The position numbers and the translations under genes are program-made. A stretch of 64,000 nucleotides of DNA, from contig JADFUC010001891.1 of the NCBI GenBank assembly GCA_019722365.1, forward strand, positions 1-64,000, written 5' to 3'. Numbering within the stretch: position 1 is the first letter of the stretch; every line of letters begins with the position of its first letter. The notes under the pieces were generated by a model. It saw only the letters and a list, made by a program, of their open reading frames with translations, made no database searches and was not told where the DNA came from. The stretch comes from Lithospermum erythrorhizon (lineage: Eukaryota; Streptophyta; Magnoliopsida; Boraginales; Boraginaceae). Shown here piece after piece: positions 22,278 through 34,670 of the stretch.

Positions 22278-22673
22278 TAGAATATTTCAAATTATATTGC
22301 TATATATGTATGTACTACACTAGTTGGAATGTTAATAAAATAAGAAATAGGCATCATTTTCATAAAATTTAAGAAATTAGGCTATTCAGATAAAAGATGG
22401 GTCTCTTTTAGCAGCATAAAGTTCCAGCAACCACCCAATGTTTTTTGCTTGTTTATGTTGACTGACCTTAGATACTGTAAGAATAGATGGTGGTAAGAAG
22501 AATTTTGATTCCGAGCTGTTATACATAGTGATAGTGATGTTGGTGGACCTATAATATGAAACTGCCCGTCAACGGCCCGAAAATCTATTCTAAAATCTGA
22601 CGCATTCATCCGGATTCAACTTTCAACTGGGACTCAAATGATCCCATCGATATTCAAACCGAATCCGGTAGAA

Positions 22674-22677
<4 letters not shown>

Positions 22678-22721
<44 letters not shown>
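22678..22721. repeat. (TA)n microsatellite
   Basis: Uninterrupted alternating A and T for about 44 bp. Confidence 0.95.
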
Positions 22722-22723
<2 letters not shown>

Positions 22724-23240
22724 ATAATCTATTCTTTAAAGAATTCAGGCCAACCCTCCCCACTCATTTCACTTCACTATTCTCGCTTTCTCACTTTACG
22801 CCCTCCCCCACCTCTTCCTTGGTTCATCCAATTATCCCTTATTATCTCACAGAATAAGCAATTTCCTTTTAATTTTTAAAATCGAAAATATGTTTGATTC
22901 TTGCTTTAATTATTAGTTTAATTCATGTAAATGTGTTTGATTTCGCGTGTTAGGTTACTAATGGTTATTTGATTTGGTAAGCATAACTTATTATTTCCTC
23001 GAATTGTTATTTTTTTGTATTTTCATTTTTTTTTATTAGGTTTAATTATTTTTTTGTATTTAATCGTTAAATATGTTTTAATTAGTTTACTTTCATTTTT
23101 TTGATTTTTATTTTTTCAATTCATGTAAATATGTTTGTATTTTTAGTTTTTTTCTTATGTAAATAGTCGGACTATGGAGTGGAATGGATCTAATGGTGAA
23201 TTTTGATTTATCAGAATTTTCCAGTTTCGTTTCATGCTCA
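22722..23240. other. Pyrimidine-rich then T-rich spacer
   Basis: 22740-22840 is strongly C/T-rich on the plus strand (CCCTCCCCCACCTCTTCC), like a leader sequence, and is followed by T-rich DNA resembling an intron. No coding exon could be attached to it. Confidence 0.3.
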
Positions 23241-23465
23241 AATTTCGGTTTCGATACGACTCATCAAGCTGGATAATAGTTTTGTTTCAATATCGAACCG
23301 TCCGTTCGATGAACCGGGTAACTGACCGGTTTGACCGTTCCGCAAATTCAACCACCTTTGGCCCGATAATCGATTTCGGGTCCGGGTTCCGTATGGACCA
23401 AACCGTAAAAGTCCAGCCCGATCATTAAAAATCGGTCCGAACCGGATCGAAACCAACACTAGTTA
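23240..23465. repeat. GC-richer repeat-like insert with CCGGTT/AACCGG motifs
   Basis: A local rise in GC with many copies of AACCGG, GACCGG and GGTCCG. It resembles the ends of non-autonomous plant DNA transposons, and its right edge AACCAACACTAG could be a terminal motif. No left inverted partner was found. Confidence 0.3.
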
Positions 23466-23489
23466 TACACACCAAAACAGTAAAATGAA

Positions 23490-23620
23490 GGGGAGAAATT
23501 ACTAAAATACCGCCAACGAAATCTCTCCATGTTAGAAAAGAAATAAGCAAACTCTCCCCATATTAGATAAGAAACAAACGAATTCTCCCCATGTTAGTAG
23601 AATAACAAACACGAAAATAA
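23490..23620 (+). repeat. Tandem repeat, about 34-bp unit, three copies
   Basis: Units share CTCTCCCCATATTAGA and AAGAAACAAACGAA with a few changes. Confidence 0.7.
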
Positions 23621-23851
23621 AAAGTTAGTTAACAAATTAACAAACGATAAATGGCTTATTACAGAACAAACACAAAAGTTGTTTGCTACTTTCCTTACAA
23701 ACATTGAAGGAGTTCGCTACTTTGCTTACAAACATTAAGTTACTTATTGATATTGAATCAGTACAAATACTTATTTTACATTGTGAAATTTACTGGGACT
23801 ACGCCCACAATTCGACAAGAGTGGTTTTGATGTCTCGCTTCTAGTCGAATC

Positions 23852-24079
23852 CTAGCTACGATTTAATGTGCCTAACAGCCTGATCTCTGGTAGTGGATCA
23901 TTCCTGGTTTCGAACTTGTAGTCACACATTGTCGTTGCACATGCTTCGAAAAACGCTTTCTTGAATTCCGAGGTGGGCATGGATTGATTGATTATTGCAA
24001 AACTACATGGATCATCCCTTACAACCGTAATATCCTCGCCGTCAAGCTTCCACCTGCATTTCCACTCGCCATTATACAA
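23852..24079 (-). CDS. Uncharacterised reading frame, possible terminal exon
   Basis: A minus-strand frame of about 75 codons begins at a TTG rather than an ATG, so it is more likely an exon or a remnant than a complete gene. The residue make-up is protein-like: GEWKCRWKLDGEDITVV, CSFAIINQSMPTSEFKKAF and CDYKFETRNDPLPEIRLL, with three Cys and a balanced charge pattern. I do not recognise the family. It lies among repeats and could be a transposon fragment. Confidence 0.3.
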   Translation of the reverse strand: MYNGEWKCRWKLDGEDITVVRDDPCSFAIINQSMPTSEFKKAFFEACATTMCDYKFETRNDPLPEIRLLGTLNRS

Positions 24080-24246
24080 CCAACATATATTTTATTCAAT
24101 ATAAAACTTCATTTTATACAAGTAATCTATTTAACATGATAAATATAATTCAATGACATGTGATTAAATTTCAGGGTCAAAGGGACATTGCCCGAATGTG
24201 GACATGATAAGTATAGTTTATACAAGTAGTCTATTTAACATGATAA

Positions 24247-24540
24247 ATACTCTCTCCGTCTCAATTTACTTGATCATGGAGGTTAAAAGTATTTTATTAA
24301 GAGCTTGATTAATATTACTAATATACCCCCAAAAAGGTACTTTATCAAAAAATACTTTAATTAATTATGAAAACAAAAAATAATTATTAAGGGATAAAAT
24401 ATTTTTTTATATCGATGAGACTCATATATTTTTTTATATAGATGAGACTCATAGTTTATTAAAATATTTTTTAATTAATCATAATATTATTTTATTATAA
24501 TCAAATTTTGAGCACATACTTTATTATATTTAATCAAATT
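24247..24540. mobile_element. Truncated Stowaway-like MITE end
   Basis: CTCTCTCCGTCTCAATTTAC at 24249 is a typical plant Stowaway-like terminus preceded by TA. No matching inverted end was found to the right, so it is probably truncated. An internal duplication (TTTTTTATAT..GATGAGACTCATA) lies at 24400-24455. Confidence 0.4.
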
Positions 24541-24649
24541 TACACATGCAAACAAATGATGTTAGAGCTTAGTTGTTAAGTAACATATAGATAATTTGTT
24601 ACTTTGTAAGCTAACAAGTGGTAATTAGCTAGTTTCGCTTACAAACAAC

Positions 24650-26716
24650 TCGTAACGAATTTCCATGTAGGGTGCGGAGTCGCCTATTAAGCCGAGTGAA
24701 TACAAATACTACGTACTTGATCCCCACATATACATACATATTCATACTTATATAAAATAACATATGCTTATACATCAACCAAAGCACAATGAATAAATAC
24801 CACAACTCACATAGAATCCTCTATACGATGTTACATAATACTATACACATGAGCTTATAATCATAAATAACTCATTCATTCAAGGAAACAAGCCAAAGAC
24901 ACAAAGCATCAACAATAATCCACCTCCAAATAATACACACACGAAAGAATCCACCTCCAAATAATACACACACGAGGAATCCACCTCCAAATAATACACA
25001 TAATAGAACCATCTCCACATAATCAGATGAGGCCTCCACCTCCATCCTCCCGACCGAGGCTACACCCCTCAATGTGCATATCACACCAAACCTCCCGAAT
25101 CCACGAGGCAACCCACACAATATGCACACCACACCAAACCTCCCGGTCGGGGTCACCACCGCTCCGCAAGTAACACACAAAGCAATCAAACACATCAAAG
25201 ACACGTACCACACATCACACAACCAATAATAAAAATCTCATAACATGAATCATATTCACAACTATCCCATGATATAAATCATAATCACTAATATCTCATT
25301 ATATGAATCATAATCTCAATTATCTCAAGGAATAAAATCTAAAAATCTCAATTATTTCATCATATGAATCATAAATCAAAGTTTACACATAGTATCAATC
25401 ATAATCACACAATACACATAATGTAATAATCCCAAGATATCACAATTTAATATATACAACATAATATATATGAAAGGTCCCCATCGTGAGATTTTACTCA
25501 CCTCGAGCCCAAAAAGCGTAATAATGACTTCTAGTACCCCTCGCAAGCGATCCAAAGCTCAACTCCCTATTCACAAATTATACATTATAACACATTTTGT
25601 AGAATAACCCTCTTAGCATCTATATAAACCCCGAGTGTTATACCACGCCTCAACACGATTCAAATTTACAACCCTAGCAATCATCCTATCCCCAAGATTT
25701 GTATACACTTTTAATATCAAGAACATAACTACATTCTAATCGCCAACTTCAGAAAAATCTCAATATTCGGTCATCGCCATTACCCCAACAATAACACTTT
25801 AAGCAATATTCTAATCAATCCAACAATCAATTGACAACTAATTAATCCATTAAATTCAACTCCAATTCAAACGCTAAATGCTATAAATTTAACTTTCCCC
25901 AAACTTTCTCAACCCAATCTCTACCTATCCATATCCAAACCAATAATTCTATACCCAAAACAACTATATTAAAGTCCTCTAACCTCATATTACAATTTAA
26001 AGTTAATTTAAGAAAAGTCAATAAAAGTCAACCCTCAACTTACACCACTTTCTAACCCCAATAATCACTCAAAATCACCGCTAATCCCCTATACGATACT
26101 CAGATAACATTTCTATGCCATAATAAATTCAAGATCTAAAAGTCAACAAAAATCCATAAAAGTCAACTCTTCAAAACTCAAGAAATATCTCAAAAGATTT
26201 GATCTTTCTTACCTAGATATGATGAGGATGATGAGGAGAAGAAAATCCACAACTTGTTCTTGAATTTGCCGACAATCGGTTTGAGAGAAATGGAAAAAAA
26301 TTTGGGTGTGGGGAAATGGAGAGCATTTCGGCCATGGAGGGAAATAAAAGGTTTTGGATGAGGATGGAGATAGTGTGTAGAAAGTGGATATTTAGGGGAA
26401 GAAATTTAAGTTCCGCTTTGGTTTCGTTAATTTTACACCTTCCGCACTTAAATTCAACAAAACCGATTTCCATTGCAAGTATTCCCCGAGGCATATTACT
26501 ACTCATCTCATACTCATCTCGATATATCGATATTATCTCCAAAATTATTTATACTATCTCCGGGTCCCACCACAAACCGAAATACACCACCAACCGAATC
26601 GATTTGTTGAATTCTCCACTACCAACTTCAAATTTTTAATTTCACCCCAAAAATACTCCACCGAGAAACTTATATAATATCAACATAATATCGTAGAACG
26701 GGTTATTTCCCATTCT
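24650..26716 (-). mobile_element. LTR of a related long-LTR Ty3/gypsy family, probably 3' LTR
   Basis: Read on the minus strand, the order of landmarks copies that of the long LTRs at 1703, 38650 and 44345: a start near TAACCCGTTCTACG, then TTTTGAGATATTTCTTGAG with GTTGACTTTTA (26160-26215), GTGAGTAAAATCTCACGATG (25485-25510), tandem repeats, and ACTCGGCTTAATAGGCG near 24690. Just upstream on the minus strand is GCGAAATTTTATAAGGTGGG, which resembles the polypurine end of Tekay/Del-type chromoviruses. The far end is probably truncated, about 500 bp short of the other family. Identity to that family is low, so it is a separate subfamily. Confidence 0.6.
24905..25190 (-). repeat. Tandem repeats within the minus-strand gypsy LTR
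   Basis: Four units of about 30 bp (AATCCACCTCCAAATAATAC) at 24905-25020, then two units of about 70 bp with CACACCAAACCTCCCG at 25080-25150. Confidence 0.8.
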
Positions 26717-28975
26717 ACCCACCTTATAAAATTTCGCCCCTCGAATTTACTTTAGACCCATTTTCTATCGCCCCAACTCGCTTTCAATATGCTCTTATTA
26801 TCAATATCATGACATCTTGTCACCAATCACATTTTCCAACATAGTCACGACTTCGTAGATCGTAACGCCTCAGAATACATTCGCAACGCATCTTTGAATA
26901 TTACGATCGCAAATCGGATATTACCCAATCTAATCATATCATAATCATACTAATACTCTACCACGATATAATACGTGATTTCATATCCCATATTACACCA
27001 ACACCCACAAATTATATTTTATCATGTTATTAATATGATAAATCAAATCCATCAATAATACCACTCAAAATCAATACCAATATCACCGATATCACCGACA
27101 CTCATAATCTGGCAGGCCATCATATCACCTCGTTATTGACTATCAGATTCATTAATGTACAAGTAAATTCTTCTTATCAAAATCCCAATCATCAAATTAT
27201 TTATCACGATTATCTTGGCATCCGTGATGTATAAATACAATTCAAGGTTTTCCAGCCTACAACTAATGTGTAACACATCACCAATACCCCTATCATTCCT
27301 AATACTCCCACACATATCCTTTAAACACCACTTCATAGTATAGTCATATCGACCTTCCTAACAAACTTCAAGACATATTAGTCTACCTGTGCATGCATAT
27401 AACATCACATCGCCACTCATCAATACATTATCACCATACACTTCATATACGTTCATTTACCATTCTCATACCATCATGATTTCATCATCGTATAGATCAA
27501 CATTGTGTCTTTCCCTTTGCACCTGTCATTTCATTTATATCAACACCATGTCATGCCATAACATCTCATAAAGTTATCATTATCTCAATTTCACCCTGGC
27601 ATATATACCCTAGGCTCACTGTTAACATCACATATTTCCAGTCTTACCATGATTTATCAACATCCGATTTCCCACGTGACAATTCCAACAACATGCATGT
27701 ATATATCCTCCATGCTACAATGTTAACCGATCATTCTACACCAATTGATAACCCTTTATCGTAATTAACTTATTACTAGCTCCAATAGCTATCAATATCC
27801 CCTTTTTGCATAATCTCACTCCCAATGTCTCAGTTTCTAGTCTAGTTGAAAATTTCAATCTACCATATTCCTCTTGACATCACACTTCATTCTGAACTTT
27901 CATACCAGCAAGTATCGTTAACGTGCTTCTACCAAAAATTGTTAGACATTAACGGCGCTAACTTCCTACCTTCCTTTAGTCCTCCTTCTTCCTGTGATAG
28001 CAATTTTTATGAACTTCTAATTCCTCGCTCACTTGGCTATATTATAGTATCCACCCAATCCCATACTTCATTAATTTAACATATCAAAAACTTACCTCAG
28101 GGTCATATCAAGTTCCATTCTTCCCTCGTAGTTCTTCATCACTCACAGTCATTTTTCCTTTCCCTCCCATCTCATTTTCAAAGAATATTAACTCAACATC
28201 TCTTCAATGGGGCTCGATAAGTTTTTTACCTTAACACCGCTTGGAAGTTAGTATTACCGTGAGCAACCTTTCCTCTTACTTAAATTATCATCTCGTTAAC
28301 TCAGTCTTACACTTAAGGGCATGCTGCCGTGAGACGTAATCAAGGGGCTTTAGAGCAAGGGTATTGGCGATTTAGTGGAATGCCGAGCAAATGGTCTAAA
28401 AGTTAGAACTATCTTCTTAATACTTCTTTCTATGACCAAAACTTTAATACTATAGCGCATCTTAGGGGTTCATTCACTTGGACGACCTGCTTCCTAATAT
28501 TTACCCTCGGCCCTGGGCCTCCCCGTAGATAATCACGATATCGCCCAAATGTGACATGTCGTATACTACATACAATGTCGTATTTGAGGCATTACCTATA
28601 TCAAGTAGAACAACCTATCTTCCAAATTTTATCTTGGATCAAAGGGACCGCCACCGCAGCACTCTCGTTTTGTGGAACGCTGATAGAGGAAATCATTTTA
28701 TATTGATAAGATCCAATCTTTCTCAAATTATGAATCACTTTGTTTACATATTGTATACTAATTTATCAAATTTTAACTGTAGCTACACATGATCAACATT
28801 GATCATCCTATCCCTCCGATAGCATTGTATTGGAAAAATGGACGAGATGCTTCAGCTCAAGGTTTAGAAATTCAATATAGAGATAGAATCAACTTATTCA
28901 ACGCATTACTACCGGCAGAGAACCACACGCCACGCCAGAGATATCGTTTATGCCGGAGCAACGCGTTTTAATGCA
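26717..28975 (-). mobile_element. Probable internal, non-coding part of the minus-strand gypsy element
   Basis: It follows the LTR and shares its C/A-rich plus-strand composition. No integrase or RT motif could be found on either strand. The short plus frames at 28556-28792 and 28789-28971 overlap by ATGA but match nothing I recognise. Assignment to the element rests on position only. Confidence 0.35.
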
Positions 28976-28984
28976 TTTTCATCA

Positions 28985-29100
28985 TTTTTAATTAATTATT
29001 TAATTCATTCTTATGTGATTAATTATTTAATTCATACTTATATAATTAATTATTTAATTTATTTTTATGTAATTAATTATTTAATTCATTCTTTTGCATT
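28985..29100. repeat. AT-rich tandem repeat, about 29-bp unit
   Basis: Four units of TTAATTAATTATTTAATTCA followed by TTCTTATGTGA, with small changes. Confidence 0.8.
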
Positions 29101-29189
29101 TTCTTTTTAAGTATATAAGAATGAATGTGTGTTTATAAGGAAAATAAACAAGCTTAATAAATACGCTTCTTAGCTAATTAATATAAGAA

Positions 29190-29485
29190 TGAATGTTGAG
29201 GTTTAGTTGCTTATAAAGCTGAAAACAAGTAGCTTGTTTTTGTTTTGTTTATAATTAAACTAACATTCAATGAATTCGCTTGTTGTCTTAGAAGCATGGA
29301 AAGAATTCACTTGTTAGCTAACAAGCGAATTATGTTGATGTTTAGTTGCTTATAAACCTGAAAATAAGTAGCTTGTTTTTGTTTTGTTTATAATAAAACA
29401 AACACACAATGAATTTGCTTGTTGTCTTACAAGCATAGAGTGAATTCGCTTGTTGTCTTAGCACGGAAAGAATTCACTTGTTATT
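29190..29485 (+). repeat. Tandem repeat, about 140-bp unit, two copies
   Basis: Units start GTTGAGGTTTAGTTGCTTAT (29194) and GTTGATGTTTAGTTGCTTAT (29334), and each contains AAGTAGCTTGTTTTTGTTTT, AATGAATTCGCTTG and AAAGAATTCACTTGTT. Similar wording (GCTAACAAG, CTTACAAACA) occurs at 23640-23740 and 24590-24650, left of the gypsy insertion. Confidence 0.7.
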
Positions 29486-29515
29486 CATAGCAATGAGCCG
29501 TGTTCTTTGTCTACA

Positions 29516-29557
29516 AAAGCGGTAAACAGCAACCTCACCTTACATTTTTACCGCTTT
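29516..29557. other. Perfect 11-bp inverted repeat (stem-loop)
   Basis: AAAGCGGTAAA at 29516-29526 and TTTACCGCTTT at 29547-29557 are exact reverse complements with a 20-bp loop. Confidence 0.8.
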
Positions 29558-30135
29558 GGTGCGTGTATATTGGAGCCCTTGATTGTATACTTTATCCCAA
29601 GATAATTCTTTTTTTAACTTGCAAAAACACCGCCATGACATGGTAATGCGACATTCTCTCTTCTAACAAATATAAAGCGTATACATCAATCGAGAAATTT
29701 GACAAAGTACCACGATCAACCCACGGTATTTGCCTAAACACACAATCTTTTATTAACAAAATATCACACTTTAGCATGTCAAATGACTAATTTAACCCTC
29801 TTGCCCCCATATCTCCAAACTAGCGCCCATTTCAGCCAAAATATCTTTCACTACACAAATTCAACTTATCTCACTAAAACCTCCTCTCCCATATACCACT
29901 TTATCTCTCTAAAATTTTCATGCTTTTAACCACAAAAAACCTAAAGACTTCAAATAATGTAAGTTAGTCCTAAAATCTCTAGCTAATCTCGGTAGTGGTG
30001 AAGGAAATTATGGTTTTTTTTTCCTTTCAAATTTGTGTATGTTACCACTCCAAAAATTATATTTTTAACATATGCTTCTCTTTTGTAAGCTTATTTGAGT
30101 TTCGAGTTTGTTAAACAAAAAATGAATTTTGTTAA
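29558..30135. other. Spacer before the Sirevirus-like fragment, no gene seen
   Basis: AT-rich sequence with no recognisable coding or repeat content. The upstream parts (5' LTR, gag, integrase) of the Sirevirus-like element are missing here. Confidence 0.5.
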
Positions 30136-31540
30136 TTTGAACAAAATTCCCAATGTAATAACTACAATGTGATTGGAACAAAGTGGATATTCAAGAACAA
30201 ATCTGATGAGTTTGGGAATGTCACTAGAATAAAGCTGGGATTATCGCCTATGGAATAATACTCAAATCGAGAAAGTTGATTTTGATGAGACTTTTTGTTC
30301 TCAGAAGACTTGAAGCCAATGATTGCTCTAGCTCTAGCCTATTTATTGAAGTTTAAACTCAGACATGTCAAGAGTGCCTTCTTGAATGACATTATTCAAG
30401 TTAAGCGATGAAATTTCACCAAGGAATTCATTGACGCAGACGACTATATGTATGCTGCACTCAAAAAGGTTCTCAGATGGCCTAAAACAATTTCAAGAGC
30501 TCGTATGAAAGGTTGACAATCTTTCTCTCAAGAATGGGTATCAAAAGAGGCGCTGACAACACTATTCATCAAGAAAGAAAAGTAGGTCGGCCGACGGTCG
30601 TCAAATTTATGTTGATGATATAGTGTTTGGTGGCGTGTCAAACCAACTGCAAAAATTTGTTCAATGTGATGGAAGCGTAGTTTGAGACGAGTTCTATGGT
30701 GAACTCAAATACTTGTCGAATTCCGCATAAATAAGCAAGGAAGCATAACATATTCATCTCGCCCAAATATGCTAAGAAACACGGTGAAGAAGTTTGATCG
30801 AGATTGCCAAGTCTAAAAAGTTATGAACACCATTTGTAACTCATGGTTGCAACCAAGGATGAAAGATGGGAAGTTTGTGGATATCGCATCTATAGAAGAT
30901 GATCGGGAGCTTACTATACTTAACCCGCAAAGCAGATCGCATAGTTCATTCCTTGAGCTCAGGTAAGATACCAAAGTCATCCTAAATAGTCTTTTAAATT
31001 TGGCAAAAGGATCCTTAAGTACATTTAAGGTACTTTTAATCATGGTTTACTATATACTTTTGATACTAACAACTCTCTTATCGGTTATCAAGGATGACTA
31101 GACACGGTAAATAATAGTGATGTGAAGAGTACCCTCCTCGAGGCTTTTTTGGAAAAATAACTGTTTCATGGTTTAGCAAGAAATAAAATTAGTGTCTCAT
31201 CATCAATAAGCTAAATATATCATGTTGGTAGCCGCACTTAATTACTTTCTGGGACGAAACAACGCCGAGGAGTAATGGGTGTCAACAAAGTGTTATGACT
31301 CTCATCATGGACAACATAAAGTGCCATATAAGTATTTCCAAAATCTAGTGAAACATAGTAAAAACCAAAACACATCGATATAAGGCATCATTTTATTCGA
31401 GAATCGATGAAGCAGTGTGATTAACTTGGAAGATGCGAAAGTACTAACAAACAAATGGCCGATATATCTTCACCAAAGTGGACGGATGCGAATTAATTTG
31501 AATACCTACGACCGCTTTAGTTTGTGTGTAATTGATAAAT
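30136..31540 (+). pseudogene. Copia (Sirevirus-like) reverse transcriptase and RNase H remnant
   Basis: Fragments in several plus frames are in canonical order: VIGTKWIFKNKSDEFGNVTR (30168), HVKSAFLND (30366), RLTIFLSRMGIKRGADNTLF (30514), the catalytic YVDDIVFGG (about 30608), MIGSLLYLTRKADR (30898), IGY and the RNase H end HIDIRHHFIRE (31370) and FSLCVID (31518). The order and wording fit the Sirevirus/Maximus branch of Ty1/copia. The 5' part of the element is absent and frameshifts are frequent, so it is inactive. Confidence 0.8.
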
Positions 31541-31928
31541 AGCAATTGTCAAATTGTTATAACACTATCGTAAGAGCTTTCAAGTGTTATAATAACTGAC
31601 CGTCACGTTCAACGGTTACTTTTTGGAAAATGGCGTTCTCATGAGCAAGGTAATGCAGCTCTTACGTGAATAAAGTGGAAAAACAGCTTTTCTCTCACCA
31701 CCATATTCTCCTCAATCCTTAGACAAATCACATTTGTAGTTAAACATACAACCTCTTCAAGACCCAAAATTTACTCCTAAGAAAGTAACTTCAAATTTTC
31801 ACCAAAACATAATCATTTTATCATTAACACTCTCATATAACAACGCGAAATCACATTGGGCGCTTACTTTGTTCAAGCAAGAAAGCTAATTTGATCGAGG
31901 CCCCACGAGCCAAAACTTGTTGGTGTAA

Positions 31929-32936
31929 ATGGAAGAAAGAGAACCTGCTCTTTTTTCAAGTAATTCCACCGAGAGATTTAAAAGACTCCAAAGAAAGAAA
32001 TCGCCATTTTGGTTGCCTTAAATGAAAGACGACAGCCTATGATGAACCACAAACCGAGGGCTAGGAGATCAAATCTGTCGAGAAGAGCGTGGAGCGCAGA
32101 GGCTAAAGCATTAACGTGTCCCTCCAATCAAGCTAACACCGGTAAGATTCAAAATCCTAGCTTTTGGCCTCTTCGAAAGAGTAGGAAGTATCAATACTCT
32201 AATTGTATCTGTTGAGGGTAAAGTGATAAGACTGATATACCTGTAAGTAGAGTAGATATTGATGGGAATGGATGTTAAACTGGGCCCCGATGAGGAGGAG
32301 GATGCCGCGATGAAGAACGCGTTCTCGAATATGTCAGGAAGCAACGCGGTGTCAATCTTGGGCGGTGTTAGAGGGGTAGGATAAAAAGGAGTTTCGAAAG
32401 CAAACAGGGTGTCCCTGTTAGTATGTTAAAGGGGATTCATCCGCCTAATCCAATTGTCAATGTGGACAATCGTGATGACGTATGTAAAATGTGGTTTCCT
32501 AGTATCACTAATAAGAGTACGGTGAGGAATTGCTGCTAATGTTGCTATCTTGAGAAGAAAGCCGTGACTGTAGGGGATGGATGTAAAGGCGGCCGAGGAG
32601 CTGAAAAGTTGTTGATGTGGAGGAATTGGAGGTAGGTCGAGAAGAAGAAGGCTTCCAAGAAAGGAGCATAAAGGTTAAGAGGCCTAAGACGACGTTTGGG
32701 GATCCGTTCCCAAGAAAAGAAAAGGGCGGTGATTTCTAAGCCCAAGAGTCCCGCAAGGGACAAGTCTGTGGTTGATGATGCCGATGAATCAAAGTAGGAG
32801 GATATGGCAGAGATGTTCAGAAGAGGTCCAAGGCCAAGCCGAAAAGTCAATGACAGTGTAATTAATCGTGAGGCGGATTCCCAAAGATGTTCATATTGTT
32901 CCCATCAAGTGGCCGATTTCTAATTCAAGAACACGA
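31929..32936 (+). pseudogene. Envelope-like ORF of the Sirevirus-like element, first part
   Basis: Downstream of RNase H on the same strand, fragments rich in Lys, Arg, Ser and Pro start at an ATG at 31929 (MEEREPALFSSN) and run with stops and shifts to 32936. There the copia LTR interrupts; the frame resumes at 48157. Extra ORFs after pol with such content are characteristic of Sireviruses, where they are called envelope-like; any real envelope role is unproven. The call leans on the second part at 48157-48960. Confidence 0.55.
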
Positions 32937-33878
32937 TGTTGAAAATTATGCAACTAATCATAATAAAATATGAACAAATGCGACCTAGATCGAATAAATG
33001 TATAATAACGAATGATAAAATGTATATAATATAAATTCATACACGATGAATAATGCAGTACTTCAAAAACGTGAGTTTGATATTATCGACTTTATTCCTC
33101 ACGAATCTGTAATCCTTTTAGCACCTCAAGTGAAATGCCTCCAGCTAGTCCACACGAAGAGCGGTTGAATCTCTTTAGATTGTATATGCTAGAATCTACG
33201 AGTATTTGGACAAGAATTTGAGCCAAAACTTTGACTCAAAAAACTCAAAGTAGGAGAAAATTTAAATGAGAGGGAGGGAGTAAAAGAAATAAAATGCTTA
33301 GATTTTTTCATTTCATTTTTCCCTTATATAGTCCCTCTCATTTCTCGCCGAATAGTTTAATTGCTTGATAAATAGCTAACTCCGTTAAGTCGTTGGACTA
33401 ACTTATTACTAAACGAGTAAGCAATCAACAAGTTACTAATAAGCTTCCTCGTTAAACCGGCCAATTGAAATAACATGTTACCTGATTCGGATTTTGTCCA
33501 ATTTTTATTTTACATTATCAATGCAAACTCTCGATTGGTATCTCGGTTTTAATCAACTCCAATTTAACAATCTCGATTTAATTCCATACATGAATATAAC
33601 TCAACGTCATTATATGTGTGTGGACCTTCTAGGCTCGTATAATATTAATGATAATAATATAATTTACCATTATAATTATTATATCGATTATGTAATGTGG
33701 ATTCAGTAATTTGGCATAACCTCGAGACATCGTGATTTCCATTTTAGTAATTTACAATTACTATTTATTGAATACTTAGTTTGAGTAATTTATTTTAACT
33801 AAAACTAGTAAATGAATTATTACAACAATTGTCGCAACGGGCATAATTATAGAAATCAAAATACTCTGATTTCCAACA
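32937..33878 (-). repeat. 3' LTR of the minus-strand copia element
   Basis: 942 bp, TGTTGGAAATC...TTTTCAACA on the minus strand. It aligns along its whole length with 47231-48156, including CTCAAGTGAAATGCCTC, CTTATATAGTCCCTCTCATT and AAACTAGTAAATGA. Confidence 0.9.
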
Positions 33879-33892
33879 CTCCCACTTGCTCT
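33879..33892 (-). other. Polypurine tract of the copia element
   Basis: On the minus strand AGCAAGTGGGAG directly precedes the TGTTGG of the 3' LTR, the usual second-strand priming site of plant copia elements. Confidence 0.75.
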
Positions 33893-34670
33893 CGAGCTGG
33901 CCATTTTACAATTATTTTATCACATGATCTCTAAATATAGGCTAACTATAAGTAAGCCAGGTCATAAACACCTACCTTAATTTTCTTTACTCGAGCCGAA
34001 CTCGAATCATGTACTATGGCCAATAAACCAATCAGTCCCAAACTCATTGAGTGGGGCCCGAATCTAATTTTGTATATCAAGGATGGATAAATCCTCATAC
34101 TATATCAACACCTACCGTTATACTTACCTGTCACCTAACATATGCCGTTATAATCCCCGCTTAAGGCGTGACGTCGACATAGTCAAAACAACTCATATAA
34201 CATAAGCAGTTATATACGTTGTGTTCAAGAATTGAACTTATCAGCTTCTAAGCAACACAGACACGTATATATATATATATCTTTTGTTATTTTGCAACGG
34301 TCAATCCATCTCCTCGCCATGCAAACCGAGCAGCCTATAAGATTGATCAAGCTTGCAAGCTCTTTTGATCCAAGAAAATTGATCATCAATCACTATGTTG
34401 GTCATCAAATGCTTGTCGTCCACTGCTAGCATCTCGACTGAAGTAAGTGGCTACCTTTATAGTTCTAGACTTTGGAAGAGGTTCTCTTGTAAATACTCAA
34501 AAGGCTCTCTAGAAATCGATGGTAGCCTAGGACGACTTCATTTTTCACAAAGAAGGAGAAAATGAAAGTTATATGTAAATTAAGACATATAAACACATAG
34601 ACATAGTGAACAAACAAATTGATATATAAGAAGCCGTAATATTCAATTATTGTTCACATAACAAGACAGA
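33893..34670 (-). other. Copia 3' internal region, no domain recognised
   Basis: Between the polypurine tract and the RNase H remnant. AT-rich with a short (TA)n run near 34268. No conserved frame seen. Confidence 0.4.

Noticed and set aside
24872..25222. 116-codon Cys/Gly/Val-rich minus frame
   Set aside because: Produced by tandem repeats in the gypsy LTR; the repeated LCVLFGGGFxVC wording follows the DNA repeat unit.
28556..28971. Two overlapping plus frames as a two-gene unit
   Set aside because: The ATGA overlap is suggestive, but neither product has recognisable content and the setting is a decayed retroelement.
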